Below, one piece after another: positions 1 to 10,215 of a stretch of DNA of 64,000 bases (its first letter is position 1; every line of letters starts with the position of its first letter). The position numbers were made by a program, and so were the translations under genes. The notes under the pieces were generated by a model. The model was not told the origin of the DNA. It saw only the letters and a list, made by a program, of their open reading frames with translations, and ran no database searches. Location of the stretch: NCBI GenBank assembly GCA_031772625.1, contig CM062816.1:1665645385-1665709384 (forward strand), in the 5' to 3' direction. This DNA comes from Pinus tabuliformis (taxonomy: Eukaryota; Streptophyta; Pinopsida; Pinales; Pinaceae).

Positions 1-595
1 GGGATAATTTTAATTTATAAATTAATTGAAATTAAAATAACAATTCATTAGAATAGGACAAGAGACAAATAAATAAATAAATAAATAAATAAAATAAAAT
101 TAATGAGGACCATAACAATTAAAATTAATAAATAATTAATAATTAATAATTAAGTAAAATAATAAATTAAATAAATATAATGAAAGAAATATAAGCATAA
201 CCCATACACATGTATTTTAATTAACAAATTAATTTAAATACATATACATATTTAATTTTAATTAACAAATTAATTAAAATACTTATACATATTAAATGTT
301 AACTAATTAATAAATAAACATGAATATGTATTCTAATTTTTAATTAATAAATTAACTAAAATTAGAATAATTAAAAGAATTAATTAATTAAAAAACAAAA
401 ATAATTAAATTAAGTTAAAGCAAATTTAATTAAATTAGATAGAATTAAAACATGAAATAATTAATACTAATAAAATTAACAATAATACAATTAAACAGAA
501 CAATGAAAAATAATTTAAAGATCTGTCGGCTAAGGCATCTCTTGCATCCCTATATATATTTGACAAATGAGATCAGTCTTTCAATTAATTCTCTC
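1..595. repeat. AT-rich low-complexity region with AAAT microsatellite
   Basis: This stretch is very rich in A and T and is built from variations on TTAATTAA and AATTAAT. An (AAAT)n microsatellite lies at about 68-101. Between about 205 and 300 a unit resembling TTTTAATTAACAAATTAA recurs with roughly 50 base spacing. No gene is seen. The last 100 bases lead into the ribozyme-like sequence and may be part of the same retroelement's upstream repeat. Confidence 0.7.
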
Positions 596-597
596 AC

Positions 598-638
598 ATC
601 CTGAAGATGAACCACCGTTGCTGGTTCGAAACGTCGAT
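598..638 (+). ncRNA. candidate hammerhead ribozyme of a Penelope-like element
   Basis: The sequence has the hammerhead core in the right order. CTGAAGA lies at 601-607. Stem II is GAACCA (609-614) pairing perfectly with TGGTTC (622-627) across a 7 base loop. GAAA lies at 628-631, followed directly by CGTC (632-635), with predicted cleavage after C635. Stem I can form three pairs (ATC 598-600 with GAT 636-638). The very short stem III (C632-G633 with no loop) is the form reported for minimal hammerheads of Penelope-like elements, which are thought to act as dimers. One odd base, T608, sits unpaired between the core and stem II. It lies 12 bases upstream of the PLE-like ORF, where such ribozymes occur. 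Activity is inferred, not shown. Confidence 0.7.
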
Positions 639-649
639 CTAAAAAGAAA

Positions 650-1606
650 TTGAATGCGATGGATCCGGAAGAGAATCTACACAAACATGAGACTCGCAGA
701 AACCTCAAACACAAAATACTAACCCAATACGGAAGGGAGATTTTGAAAGAAGTTCACAGATTTGAACGATACAGATTGCTCTTAACGAAAAAGAAGGCTG
801 ACCTTACATTCTTGAAAAGATGCAGAGATTCATCAATTGTTCCTACATTTGCCAAAATCAATCATCATCTGAGAAGCCAGCACAATAATCAAATATTCAA
901 CAAAGCCAGCATTGCTCTTATTCGAAGCATAATCAGAAAAACCAGGTACGAACTCAGCACTTTATCACAAAAACTTTTTAATCTTCATATTAATTTAGCT
1001 AATTTAATCGAACCAAGATTATGGGTATTAATAGATTCAGCTTCGGCATTAAAAGCAGCTAGACTAGAACACTTTACAATCACTAAACAAACTCAAAAAT
1101 TCTCCAAACTATTGGACAAAAAAGCAGCTCTATCTGACTTCAGCTCACACTCTAGAATCAATTCCACACAAATTTCCTCTTTAAAATCCCTCATCAATCA
1201 CAATCTCTCTGTCAATAACAATAAACAATCTAATCAAAACCTAAACAATACCCAACACTTGTTGTCTTACACTCTCCATCCCACGCTGTCTACTCAGACA
1301 CTTCAAAGCACAACCCCCTCACAACAACAACAACACTCACCCCTCAACACACACAGCCCAGCCCTCTCACAAAAACAAAACATGCTGGCCCATAATCTGT
1401 CCAAGCAGCAGTCAAAACATAACATCCAGCGTACGCTGGAAACCACACCCATCTCCCCTACGCAGACTATGATGCAAACTCGCACCCATCCATCTTGGAG
1501 GAGATCTTTCTGCCTCGATCTTACCTCTGTCCGGTTCAGATCATTGGCCCATCTCGCTTCAATGGCAAAGACCTGGGAACACCACTCGAAGACCCTTCCA
1601 CTTTGA
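650..1606 (+). CDS. PLE-like N-terminal ORF fragment, fused at its end to LINE sequence
   Basis: An open frame of 318 codons starts 12 bases after the hammerhead-like motif. Residues 1-190 are basic and helical: a run of K/R-rich segments, then FLKRCRDSSIVPTF near residues 54-67, an R/K-rich helix, and KFSKLLDKK near 148-156. From my knowledge of the family, this order (FLxxCR, PxF, KFxxL) resembles the region N-terminal to the reverse transcriptase in Penelope-like elements. No RT or GIY-YIG endonuclease follows. Residues about 195-275 are a Q/N/S/T-rich low-complexity linker. From about 1487 the frame runs out of register through the endonuclease end of LINE-A, so the last 40 or so residues are an artefact of the junction. 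It is probably a truncated retroelement ORF. The alternative is an unrelated ORF1-like protein. Confidence 0.5.
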   Translation: MNAMDPEENLHKHETRRNLKHKILTQYGREILKEVHRFERYRLLLTKKKADLTFLKRCRDSSIVPTFAKINHHLRSQHNNQIFNKASIALIRSIIRKTRYELSTLSQKLFNLHINLANLIEPRLWVLIDSASALKAARLEHFTITKQTQKFSKLLDKKAALSDFSSHSRINSTQISSLKSLINHNLSVNNNKQSNQNLNNTQHLLSYTLHPTLSTQTLQSTTPSQQQQHSPLNTHSPALSQKQNMLAHNLSKQQSKHNIQRTLETTPISPTQTMMQTRTHPSWRRSFCLDLTSVRFRSLAHLASMAKTWEHHSKTLPL

Positions 1607-3345
1607 AGCCTTCTGGCTGATGCATCCAGACTTCCTTAATCTGGTCCATTCAGCATGGAAATGCTTCAGTCCCCCAGAAGGAACAAAAATGTTTCAATTC
1701 CAACAAAAACTCAAACATCTCAAAAAGAACATCAAGCAGTGGAACCAACTGACCTTTGGAAATATCTTTCAAGCTCAAAATGCTTTAGCTTAGGAAATGA
1801 AAAGAATCCAACAGACAATAATTACTGAAGGAAGAACTGAAGCCCTCTCAGAGCAGGAAAAGCTCCTTCAGAATCAGATTGCAGAAAGAGAAAAGCAAGA
1901 AGAGATACTCTAGAAACAAAAATCTAGAGTCAGATGGCTAAAGGAGGGAGAACAGAATACAAAATTTTTCCACCACACCACCATACAGAGAAGAATGCAC
2001 AACAATATCACTCATATTTAGAATCAGCAAGGAGAACAATTGGAAAAACATGAGGATATTGAAAAAGAGCTCCTTACATATTTCAAGAAAGTGCATCAAG
2101 AACCACAAGTCAACCGACAACCAGCTATAGAAAAGATTATCTAGAACATCCCGAGAATTATAACAGAAGAACATAATCAACTACTCCTTCATCCAATATC
2201 TTTACAGGAAGTCGAATCTGCAATGCAATAGCTCAAGGAAGGAAAAGCACCTGGTCCAGATGGTTTTACCTCAAACTTCTTTCATAACTTCTGGGATCTC
2301 ATTAAAGAGGAAGTCTGGCATAGTAGAGGAATCTCAGACTCATCGTTGGATGCTTCTCTCTCTGAATGCGACTTTTATTTCTCTCATCCCCAAAGAAGAG
2401 AAATCTATAACACCAGACAAATTCAGGCCTATAGCTCTCTATAATGTTATATACAAAGTCATATCTAAAGTTATCACTTCTCGCTTGAAGCCACTGCTGC
2501 CCATGCTCATCTCGCCAGAACAATCAGGATATGTGGAAGGGAGACAAATCACAGATGGCATCATTCTCACCCATGAGATCATACACTCCTTGAAGCATCT
2601 CAAAAAAGTAGGTATGCTCCTCAAAATTGACCTTTCAAAAGCATTCAATAAGTTAGGTTATAATTTCATCCAAAATATGCTTACAACCTTTGGCTTCTCT
2701 GCTCAATGGGTTAGATGGGTTATGAGTCTTATTTCCACTACTCTATTCTCCATTCTCGTTAATGGAATTCCTTCCACCCCCTTTCATCCCTCTAGAGGCA
2801 TCCATCAAGCATATCCCCTTTCCCCCTTTCTATTTGTCATAATGGCAGAAGGGCTAGGTTGTATTATCAAAAATGCACTTCAATCATAGCAACTCAGAGG
2901 AATCTCCTTCCCCAATAGTCTTGCTTTCACTCACCAATAGCCTTGGGCCATCCCTTAGTTCAAGAGGCCCTTAAATTCAAATCCCTTATGAACAAGTTCT
3001 ATGAAGCATCTGGAGCTAGCATTAATAATGACAAATCCCAAATCTTCTTCTTTCATACACCCTCCATCACTCAATCATCTATAGCCCGTATTCTTGGTTT
3101 CTCAATCGCCTCTCTCCCTTCTAAATATCTGGGTGCCCCCATGACTGATTCTGCATTAAAGCACTCCTCCTGGCAAGTGCTCCTAGATAAATTTGAAGCT
3201 CGCCTTTCCTCCTGGACTTTCAGAGCCCTAAATATGGCTAGTCGTCTAGTGTTAGTCAAAGTTGTCCTATAATCCATGCCTCTTTATCTTTTCTCTATTT
3301 TGGAAGCACCAAAATGGGTGCTTAAGAAAATAAAAAATCTACAGT
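1490..3345 (+). pseudogene. LINE-A ORF2: endonuclease end and reverse transcriptase
   Basis: The reading frame passes from the endonuclease end into the linker (HLKKNIKQWNQLTFGNI) and the RT entry motif GKAPGPDGF near 2240-2265. The longest open piece, 2260-2889, holds FRPIALYNVIYK, the SPEQSGYVEGRQI block, LLKIDLSKAFN and the motif PLSPFLF. In an active LINE the next block is the catalytic FADD/YADD box. Here the sequence jumps from LAFTHQ (about 2935) to GHPLVQEA (about 2945), so that box is deleted. A further open piece (2943-3272) holds the region after the catalytic box (SGASINNDKSQIFF, then SKYLGAP). Several in-frame stops exist between 1790 and 2230. It cannot encode an active enzyme. 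Confidence 0.85.
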
Positions 3346-4270
3346 GAAATTTTTTATGGTGATCCTCAGGACAAAAGAGCAAATGGGCACTATTCAAATG
3401 GGCAACAGTGTGCCTTCCAAAAAGGTCTAGGGGTACTGGCCTCCAAGACCCTCAATATAGTGATGCAGTTATGGGAGCTAGATTATGGTGGAAATGGCTC
3501 TCTGCTCCGCATACACCTTGGGCCATCCTCTGTACTGCTAAATACACAAACAACCGACCACCAAATGAGTTAATTTTACTCATATAAAAGGAAAAAGGAT
3601 CCTTAATCTAGAATGCGGCCAGTCAACACAAAGATATAATCCAACAACACAATCTCTGGGAAATAAGGGACGACAAAAATGCATGCTTTTGGGGTGACTC
3701 TTGGCAGCAAAGACCCAAGCTAAGCAACTTGATCAGGCCTCACCAAACAAAGGAATGGGGAGAGCCTCAGATGGATAAAGTTAGCCAGTATTCAATGCCT
3801 ACCCTCAATTAGGGATACAGATAATGGATAATCACGGTCCACTTCCTCAGGCAAGGAGTAGAGTCTATACATAAGGAATTGGACACAGAGCTTACCAATA
3901 AGGAAATTTGTTTTTTTCTGACAAGAATGATATAATACATTGGGGTTATAATTCGCATGGTACCTTTACCACTCAAGAGGCATATAAACTACTGATTGGT
4001 AATGAAATACTCAAGGATCCTCTTTGTGATGAGGTATGGTCACCTAATATTTGGCCCAAAGTCTCTACATTCCTCTGGTTGTTATGTACAAAAAGAATAC
4101 TCATTTGGGACAACCTACGGAAAAAAAGCTTCCACGAATTCTTAATATGCCCCAATTGTAAACAACAGGAAGAGACCATCCAACACCTCATGAACACATG
4201 CAATTTGGAAAATAGACTCTGGGAAAAAGCAAGATTTAGATGTCAAAAGGAAGGCAGAGTTAAATAGGAC
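3346..4270 (+). pseudogene. LINE-A ORF2: post-RT region and zf-RVT domain
   Basis: The region after the RT thumb is badly shifted up to about 3900. An open piece at 3908-4267 then carries the zf-RVT domain: WPKVSTFLWLL, then ILIWDNLRKKS, then a Cys/His cluster in CPNCKQQEETIQHLMNTC. This is the conserved zinc-binding region found C-terminal to RT in plant LINEs. It lies in the correct order between RT upstream and RNase H downstream. Confidence 0.75.
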
Positions 4271-4599
4271 ATTACCAACACCATCTGTAACTGGCCAACC
4301 ACTCCGTACAAGAGCAAACTGCTAAACTCTTTGTGAAATATCATCCCAGGTCTTCTCATTTGGTCTATATGGAAAGAAAGGAATCGTCGCATCTTCAAAG
4401 ATCAATCTACACCAATAGAGGTCCTATGGAGAAACTTTTGCAATAATCTTCAGGAAACCTTAATGCTCCAATCTTAGAATGAAGAGGACTTTCCTACCCT
4501 TCCAAAGGAGCAGAATACATTGACAAATTGGAATCTTCAGATTAAGCAAGCATAGGCGAAACACAGTAAACCCTCTTCTCATCACAATACTCCCAGTAA

Positions 4600-5070
4600 A
4601 TGGATCCCTCTGACACATAAGATGATTCAATTAAATTTTGATGGGGCCACCAAATGAAACCCAACTAGGTTAGGATATGGAGGAGTATTCAAGGATCACA
4701 AAGGAAAACCTCTATTAATTTTCCTGGGCTCAATTGGATTGGATACGAACAATTATACTGAGCTAGAGGGTCATGGCAAGGGCTTCTTCTAGCTCAACGT
4801 CATGGCTTCTTTCCCTTAGTAATAGAATGCGATTCTCAAATTCTTATGAATATGGCTAAACAGACTCTTCAGGGGACCCCTGCACAGAAAGTGGTTAGCA
4901 GCTAGAGATTAGCAAAACATTTAGAGATCATTGAACAATGGCTCACAACTAACAGAGAAATCACTCTCAAACATATCAGAAGAGAAGGAAACAAAGTGGC
5001 CGATCTCCTAGCAAATTTCGGGGTGGACAGTGATCAGACTCTACACAAAGGTTCGTTCAACATAATAACC
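4600..5070 (+). pseudogene. LINE-A ORF2: RNase H domain
   Basis: Reading across a few stops and frame changes gives LNFDGATK, GYGGVFKDHKGKPLL, GLDTNNYTELEG, VIECDSQILMNMAK and HIRREGNKVADLLANFG. These are the D-E-D-H blocks of the plant-type RNase H found at the C-terminus of some plant L1 LINEs. The domain confirms the element's class. Internal stops show it is decayed. Confidence 0.75.
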
Positions 5071-6550
5071 AATGCTTCCCAGCTATAGGAATATAATGAG
5101 CTGGTACAAAACAATGTGGCACTCCTGGATGCGGGTGATTAATTTGAATTTAATGGAGATTAGACATGAGGATGGTAGACGACCAAGCAAGATGGCCAGC
5201 CATGTCCCCATCCATATCAATTTATGGTTAGCCACTGTTAACCTGCAGGTGCCATTAATTTGGTGCTCAAGTCGAGAAGCTTGTTGTAGGCTTAAGGCTA
5301 TGGCTTATGCAAGCATGAACTCATTCACTTCTTCCCCACTAAATTGCTCTTGCCCCCCTGATGTTGCGGAGCTAAGCTCTCGCATGACAATAGGGAGGTG
5401 TTGTTGGCTTCTCAGCTGTGTTGATTTGGGGAATGGCTTCCATTTCTCCCATACTGCTCATTGTGCTCTAAATTCTTCTCATAATACCACTATTCCTCAC
5501 CTGAATAGCTCTATTAATTCCAAACTAATCTCTTGCCTCACCCTCGGCAATCAGTGCTAACATTATTATCATCTCGGCCCACACCTTTAATAGCCAACCT
5601 GCCCAGAGATACATGCCACATCTTCACCACCGGTTGCACAACAGGAGAGGTAGTAGTCGCGGCAGAAAAATTTTCTCACCTTTGCCACCACCTCTTGAGG
5701 CGACGACCCCTTATTTCTCTCCTTCATCTCCTCCATCCAGAGGTCAATTCTCTGGCAGATATCTTGCCACCCATAGCAGAAGAGGTCAGGCCCATGCCTA
5801 TGGTGCTAGAAGGATGAATGTTGCAACACAAACGACTAACTTCCCTGCCCCCCCCCCCATCTATCACAACACTCGATCCAATTCCGCTTTCACAGTACCT
5901 TGAATCGTCCTAATATCATTGCCACTGTAATAGTGGATTTCAATGAAGAAATTTGACCATAGGATGAGCAGGATGCTCAGGCCCATGATCCAGTTCTAGA
6001 GAAAGAGGATAATAGCAAGTAGAATAAGGTAAAGGAGAAGCAAGCAATTAGCAGATGGAAACACTCAGACAGCAGGTCTGCTTTGCCTAGTCGCAAATAT
6101 GGCCATGATAGCACTCTGCATGGTGAGGACATCTCTGGAGGCAAGCATGCAGTTGAAGGTAGTTCGGGTGGCACGTCTGTAGCAGTGGAGGACTAGGATG
6201 AGTACAGATGTTTCATTGTGGAAGAGCCTCTAGCAAGTGAGACCTAGTGGATACATGTAGCCAGATGTTCAAGACGCTAGGTTTCGATGATTCTTGGGGC
6301 TTTTTTTTAATGATTTTTCAAACTGTGTGGTTAATTTTGGTAAAATTTCTTAGATGTTTATGTTTATTTTGAACTGGGACCCCTACGTGGGCATCTTTTT
6401 TAATGGGCTCACTTGGACTTGTTTCCCCTTGGTGGGCAGTCCTATTTCAGTTTTCACTGACTAATCATGACATAACTCTGTTCAGCACCACAGAGGCCGA
6501 AGCCTTGTTGTACTTTTACTGTTTTTATTAATAGAATTAGCATTACTTAG
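5071..6550 (+). other. LINE-A 3' region, no recognised protein
   Basis: This 1.5 kb tail follows RNase H. It contains short open pieces (for example 5072-5560 and 5533-5817), one rich in proline and leucine, but I recognise no domain. A run of nine C bases at about 5851-5859 is notable. The last 120 bases read like a LINE 3' untranslated end leading into the poly(A). Confidence 0.5.
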
Positions 6551-6559
6551 AAAAAAAAA

Positions 6560-8660
6560 TATTAATCCTTTGGGTTTATAATTTTATTAATCCCTTGGGT
6601 TTACAATATTAATCCCTTTGGTTTATTAATTCCTTGAGTTTATAATATCAATAATCCCTTGGGTTTATAATATTAATCGTTTGGGTTTACGTTGTTATTA
6701 AACACAAGGGTTTATTATTACTTTTGGTTTAGAAAATTAATAATCCCTTGAGTTTATAATATCAATGTGAAGGTTTTCTTAATCCCTTTCATTTATAATA
6801 GTAATCTGTTGAGTTTACAAAATTAATAATACCTTAGGTTTATAACATTAATACTTGCGTTTACAATATTAATAATCCCTCACGTTTATTGATCGGTTGG
6901 TTTTTGATACTAATCACTAGGGTTTATTAATTGCTTCAGTTTATAATTTTAACAATCACTTTGGTTTATAATACTAATATTAATATTAATAATATATATG
7001 GGTTTATGATATATATGGGTTTATAATATATATATATATATATAGCAATATTAATACTAATAATATGTATAATAATATATTAGGGTCTATAATATTGTTC
7101 CTACAATAATATTAATATTTTTGGTTTATTAATCTTTAACATTTGTAATATTAATGATTTCTTTGGTTTATTAATCCCTTTGGTTTATAATATCAAGCCT
7201 TTCAATTTATTATACGAATAATATATTGGATTTATTAATCCCTTGAGATTATAATATTAATTCCTTGTGTTTATTAATCCCTTAGGTGTAATATTATTCA
7301 CTTGGGTTTATAATATTAAAAATCCATTGGGTGTATTAATCCTTTGGGTTTATAATATTAATAGTCCTTTAGGTTTATTGATCCTTTTTGTTTATAATAT
7401 TAATCCCTTGGATTTATAATATTAATAACCCTTTGTCATTATTAATCCCTTGGGACTATTAATGTTAATAAAACCCTCACGTTTATTAATCCTTTGAGTT
7501 TAATAATGTTAGTAATATTAATCCCTCGTGTTTATAATCCCTTGGGTTCATTATATCCTTTGACTTTATTAATGTTACTCCCTTCGGTTTATTAATGTTA
7601 ATAAAACTCTCTGATTCATTAATCTCTTCAGTTTATTAATTGTAATAATATTAATCCCCTCAGTTTGTTAATCAATTGGGTTTACTACTGTTAATAATAT
7701 TAATCCCTTAGGTTTAGAATATTAATCTCTTGGGTTTATCGATATCTTGAATTTCTAATATTAATAATATCTTTTGTTTATAATCTCATCGGTTTATAAC
7801 ATTAATCCCAAAGGTTTTTAATATTAATCCAAAAGGTTTTTAATATTAATCCAAAAAGTTTTTAATATTAATCCTTTGGATTTATTAATGTTAATAATAG
7901 TAATCCCTTTGGTTTATAATATTAATCGCTTTAGTTTATGAATCCCTTGGGTTTTTAATATTAATAATCCCTTGGATTTTCTAATGCCTTGGTTTTTTAA
8001 TATTAATCCCTTAGATTTGTTTTATTAATTATTTGGGTTTATAATAATAATTACTTAGGTTTATCATATTAATAATCCCTTGGATTATTAATATGAATTA
8101 TTTGTATTTATAATATTAGTCCCAAGGTCTGCCTTGGGTAGCTCATGTGGCAAAGGCCATGGAATGAAGTCTCACCGAGCCAGAGATCTTGCGTTCGAAT
8201 CTTGTGCTACCCTCCCGAATAATGGACATGGAAAATAAAAAATGAGACAATCCTACCAGCTTAACAAAAAAAAAATATTAATCCCAAGGATTTATAGTAT
8301 TAATCTCTTTGCTTTATTAGCCCCATGCCTTTATAATATTGAACCTTTGGGTTAGGCTTATAATATTAATCCCTTGGGTTTATGATATTAATTACTTGGG
8401 TTTATTAGTCATTTTGGTTGAATGTTATTCCCTTTGGTTTACAATCGCTTAGTTTATAATTTTAATCTCATGGGGTTATAACATTAATTGCTTTAGGTTA
8501 TTAGTCCCTTTGGTTGAATATTATTCCCTTTCGTTTATAATCCATTAATTTATAATTTTAATCCCTTGGGTTTATAATATTAGTCCCTCATGTTTATTAA
8601 TCTCTTTGGTTTATAATATTAATCCCTTGGGTTTATTAATCTTTTAGATTTATAATTATT
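6560..8660. repeat. 2.1 kb degenerate tandem array, unit about 22 bp
   Basis: Variants of a unit close to AATCCCTTGGGTTTATAATATT follow one another for about 2.1 kb. Spacing varies from about 18 to 35 bases, and partial units (AATCCCTTTGG, GGTTTATTAAT) are common. Many units contain GGGTTTA, a circular permutation of the plant telomere heptamer, although single units never form runs of it. The centre (about 6975-7090) degrades into ATATAT tracts. The SINE at 8128-8273 interrupts the array. No coding potential is seen. Confidence 0.9.
8128..8273 (+). mobile_element. tRNA-derived SINE
   Basis: The insert has a polymerase III A-box-like GGTAGCTCATGTGG at about 8137-8150 and a B-box-like GCGTTCGAATCT at about 8191-8202. 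The two are spaced as in a tRNA, followed by about 60 bases of unrelated body and a poly(A) tail at 8265-8275. The flanks 8112-8127 and 8274-8289 match at 15 of 16 bases (AATATTARTCCCAAGG), a likely target-site duplication. Because the host is itself a repeat, part of that match could be chance. Confidence 0.75.
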
Positions 8661-8734
8661 AGTTATTACCATAATTATATTATTATTATTATTATAATAA
8701 TACTTTTTATGATATAATAATTAATATATTTTCC
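8661..8734. repeat. ATT/ATA microsatellite
   Basis: A short AT-only tract rich in TTA and ATT lies between the end of the tandem array and the 3' end of LINE-B. Confidence 0.6.
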
Positions 8735-9149
8735 CAAGAAAAATTCAAACTTTTTATTCAGATAATAAAAATTTATATCTGCAGATGCAAAAGAATTATT
8801 TTTTCTATGTAATCTGAAGAACATAAACATAAAATTCTATGACAAGTACACAAAAAACAAACATAAAACAAACCTCTCAAAAAAGAGGAAACAGCCCACA
8901 TATACAATCCAATAAAACATAAATATCATTATGACAACGATAACTGGACATAAATATAGTTATACATTAGACACATGAAATATGTAAAAAATGAAGGATA
9001 GAGAGCATTGAAAAATAGAAACTAAATCCCATATGTAAACTTATAGCAATGACAATATCCAAAAACATGATCTGTCAGGTAATGAAAGGAGGATGCTCAT
9101 ATTCCTAGGTTGCCACATCTATGGTTTCTCATATGTGACAGTTTCCCAT

Positions 9150-9450
9150 AACCTATTGAACACCTTCTTTAGATAAGAGGTTTTCCTAAGAGTTTTGTTC
9201 CCTATATATGTGGAAAAGATAAATAAAACCAAAATGTTGTTTTATGAGCTCAATTTCCTCAATGATTGGAAGAAAAATATGATTTCTACATCATTGAATT
9301 ACATTAAACCAATTAATGAAATTCAAGGAATCCCCTAAAACTTGCAAGGAACTTATGCCAATTTTTCTTGCCTAACACAACAATAATTTCAAAGATACAA
9401 GCTCTGCATAATTGTTTGTTCTAGATCCTAGGTCAATTTTGGATTTAAAG
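9150..9450 (-). pseudogene. LINE-B RNase H domain
   Basis: The minus strand reads TNNYAEL, then VLGDSLNFINWFN, an I/E-rich helix (IIEEIELIKQHFG) and HIYREQNS. These are the central and C-terminal blocks of plant LINE RNase H. Stops and small shifts interrupt it. Its position 3' of zf-RVT matches the layout of LINE-A, so the two LINEs are of the same general type but are clearly different families. Confidence 0.65.
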
Positions 9451-9779
9451 TGTCTTTGGCTATTGAGGTGAATTATTAGATCACCCCCGCATCATCCCTA
9501 AGTATTGGATCCTCCATCAAAGTATGCTCATGGGATTTATGGATTGTTTTTTTCTTCTCTAATAACCCACGGAGCTTGAGTCGACTAGGAGTCTAGGATT
9601 AAAGAGTAAATTGCTACAATTTCATAGGCTATGAGAAAGGAGCCAAAGATTTGTCTCTAAAGATTTCTTTCTTTTTTTCCATCCATATCCCCCACCTTAT
9701 TATGGTGGTACATTCCTTATTCTTTAATCTCTCACATCATTCCACCACATTCTCCAAGATTCCCCTATTTTTATACCTC

Positions 9780-10215
9780 TCCATTGAAATTTGAAATCAA
9801 GAAGACTCAACGAAGCTTCCCAAAATTTAAAATATGGTTAACCATTTATGAAATTATGGGTAACTATTTCTTCTTCATTTTTACACAACACACGCCAACC
9901 TAACCAATGTTTTTTTTCTTTTCTAAAGATTATCCCATGTTGGGACTTTGTTCCTAAGGAGACACCAAAGGAATAACCATGTCTTAGATGGGCATTCCAG
10001 TTTCCACAAAGGCTTCCACCACCAAAGTAGGTGGCCCCAAACTCTTCTTTCAATTTGATAGCTATAACCAAATCTTGTGGAGTAAAATCCTGGTGGTGCA
10101 TGCACTCATCTGAGTCCATCTTCCTTATCCCTAATATTGACATGTGTTCCTTGTAATTATTTAATGTAATCCTTCCATGAAGCTTCAAGTTTTCATTTAT
10201 ATGTAGTTGTTCCAT
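9780..10215 (-). pseudogene. LINE-B zf-RVT region
   Basis: A 125-codon open piece (9838-10215) overlaps the correct frame. The frames together give KVPTWDNL, then CKNEEEIVTHNF, which resemble the SWDNL and Cys/His blocks of zf-RVT. It lies between the post-RT region and RNase H as expected. It is frame-shifted at least once. Confidence 0.6.

Larger units (their letters stand above)
1487..6559 (+). mobile_element. LINE-A: 5'-truncated plant L1-type LINE
   Basis: The element starts inside the apurinic endonuclease domain: the frame around 1505-1615 reads SGSDHWPI, then RRPFHFEAFWL, the usual end of plant LINE endonucleases. It continues through reverse transcriptase, a zinc-binding reverse-transcriptase (zf-RVT) region and an RNase H domain. 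It ends in a long 3' region and a 9 base poly(A) at 6551-6559. ORF1 and most of the endonuclease are missing, as is common after incomplete target-primed reverse transcription. Many stops and frameshifts show it is dead. No clear target-site duplication is visible, because one flank is the PLE-like ORF and the other is the tandem array. Confidence 0.85.

Noticed and set aside
5533..5903. proline-rich secreted protein gene
   Set aside because: It lies in the LINE-A 3' region, with two overlapping frames of similar length and no signal peptide or family resemblance.
6560..8660. CRISPR-like or satellite array
   Set aside because: Unit length and sequence vary too much, there are no distinct spacers, and the genome context is plant. 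I call it a degenerate minisatellite-type array.
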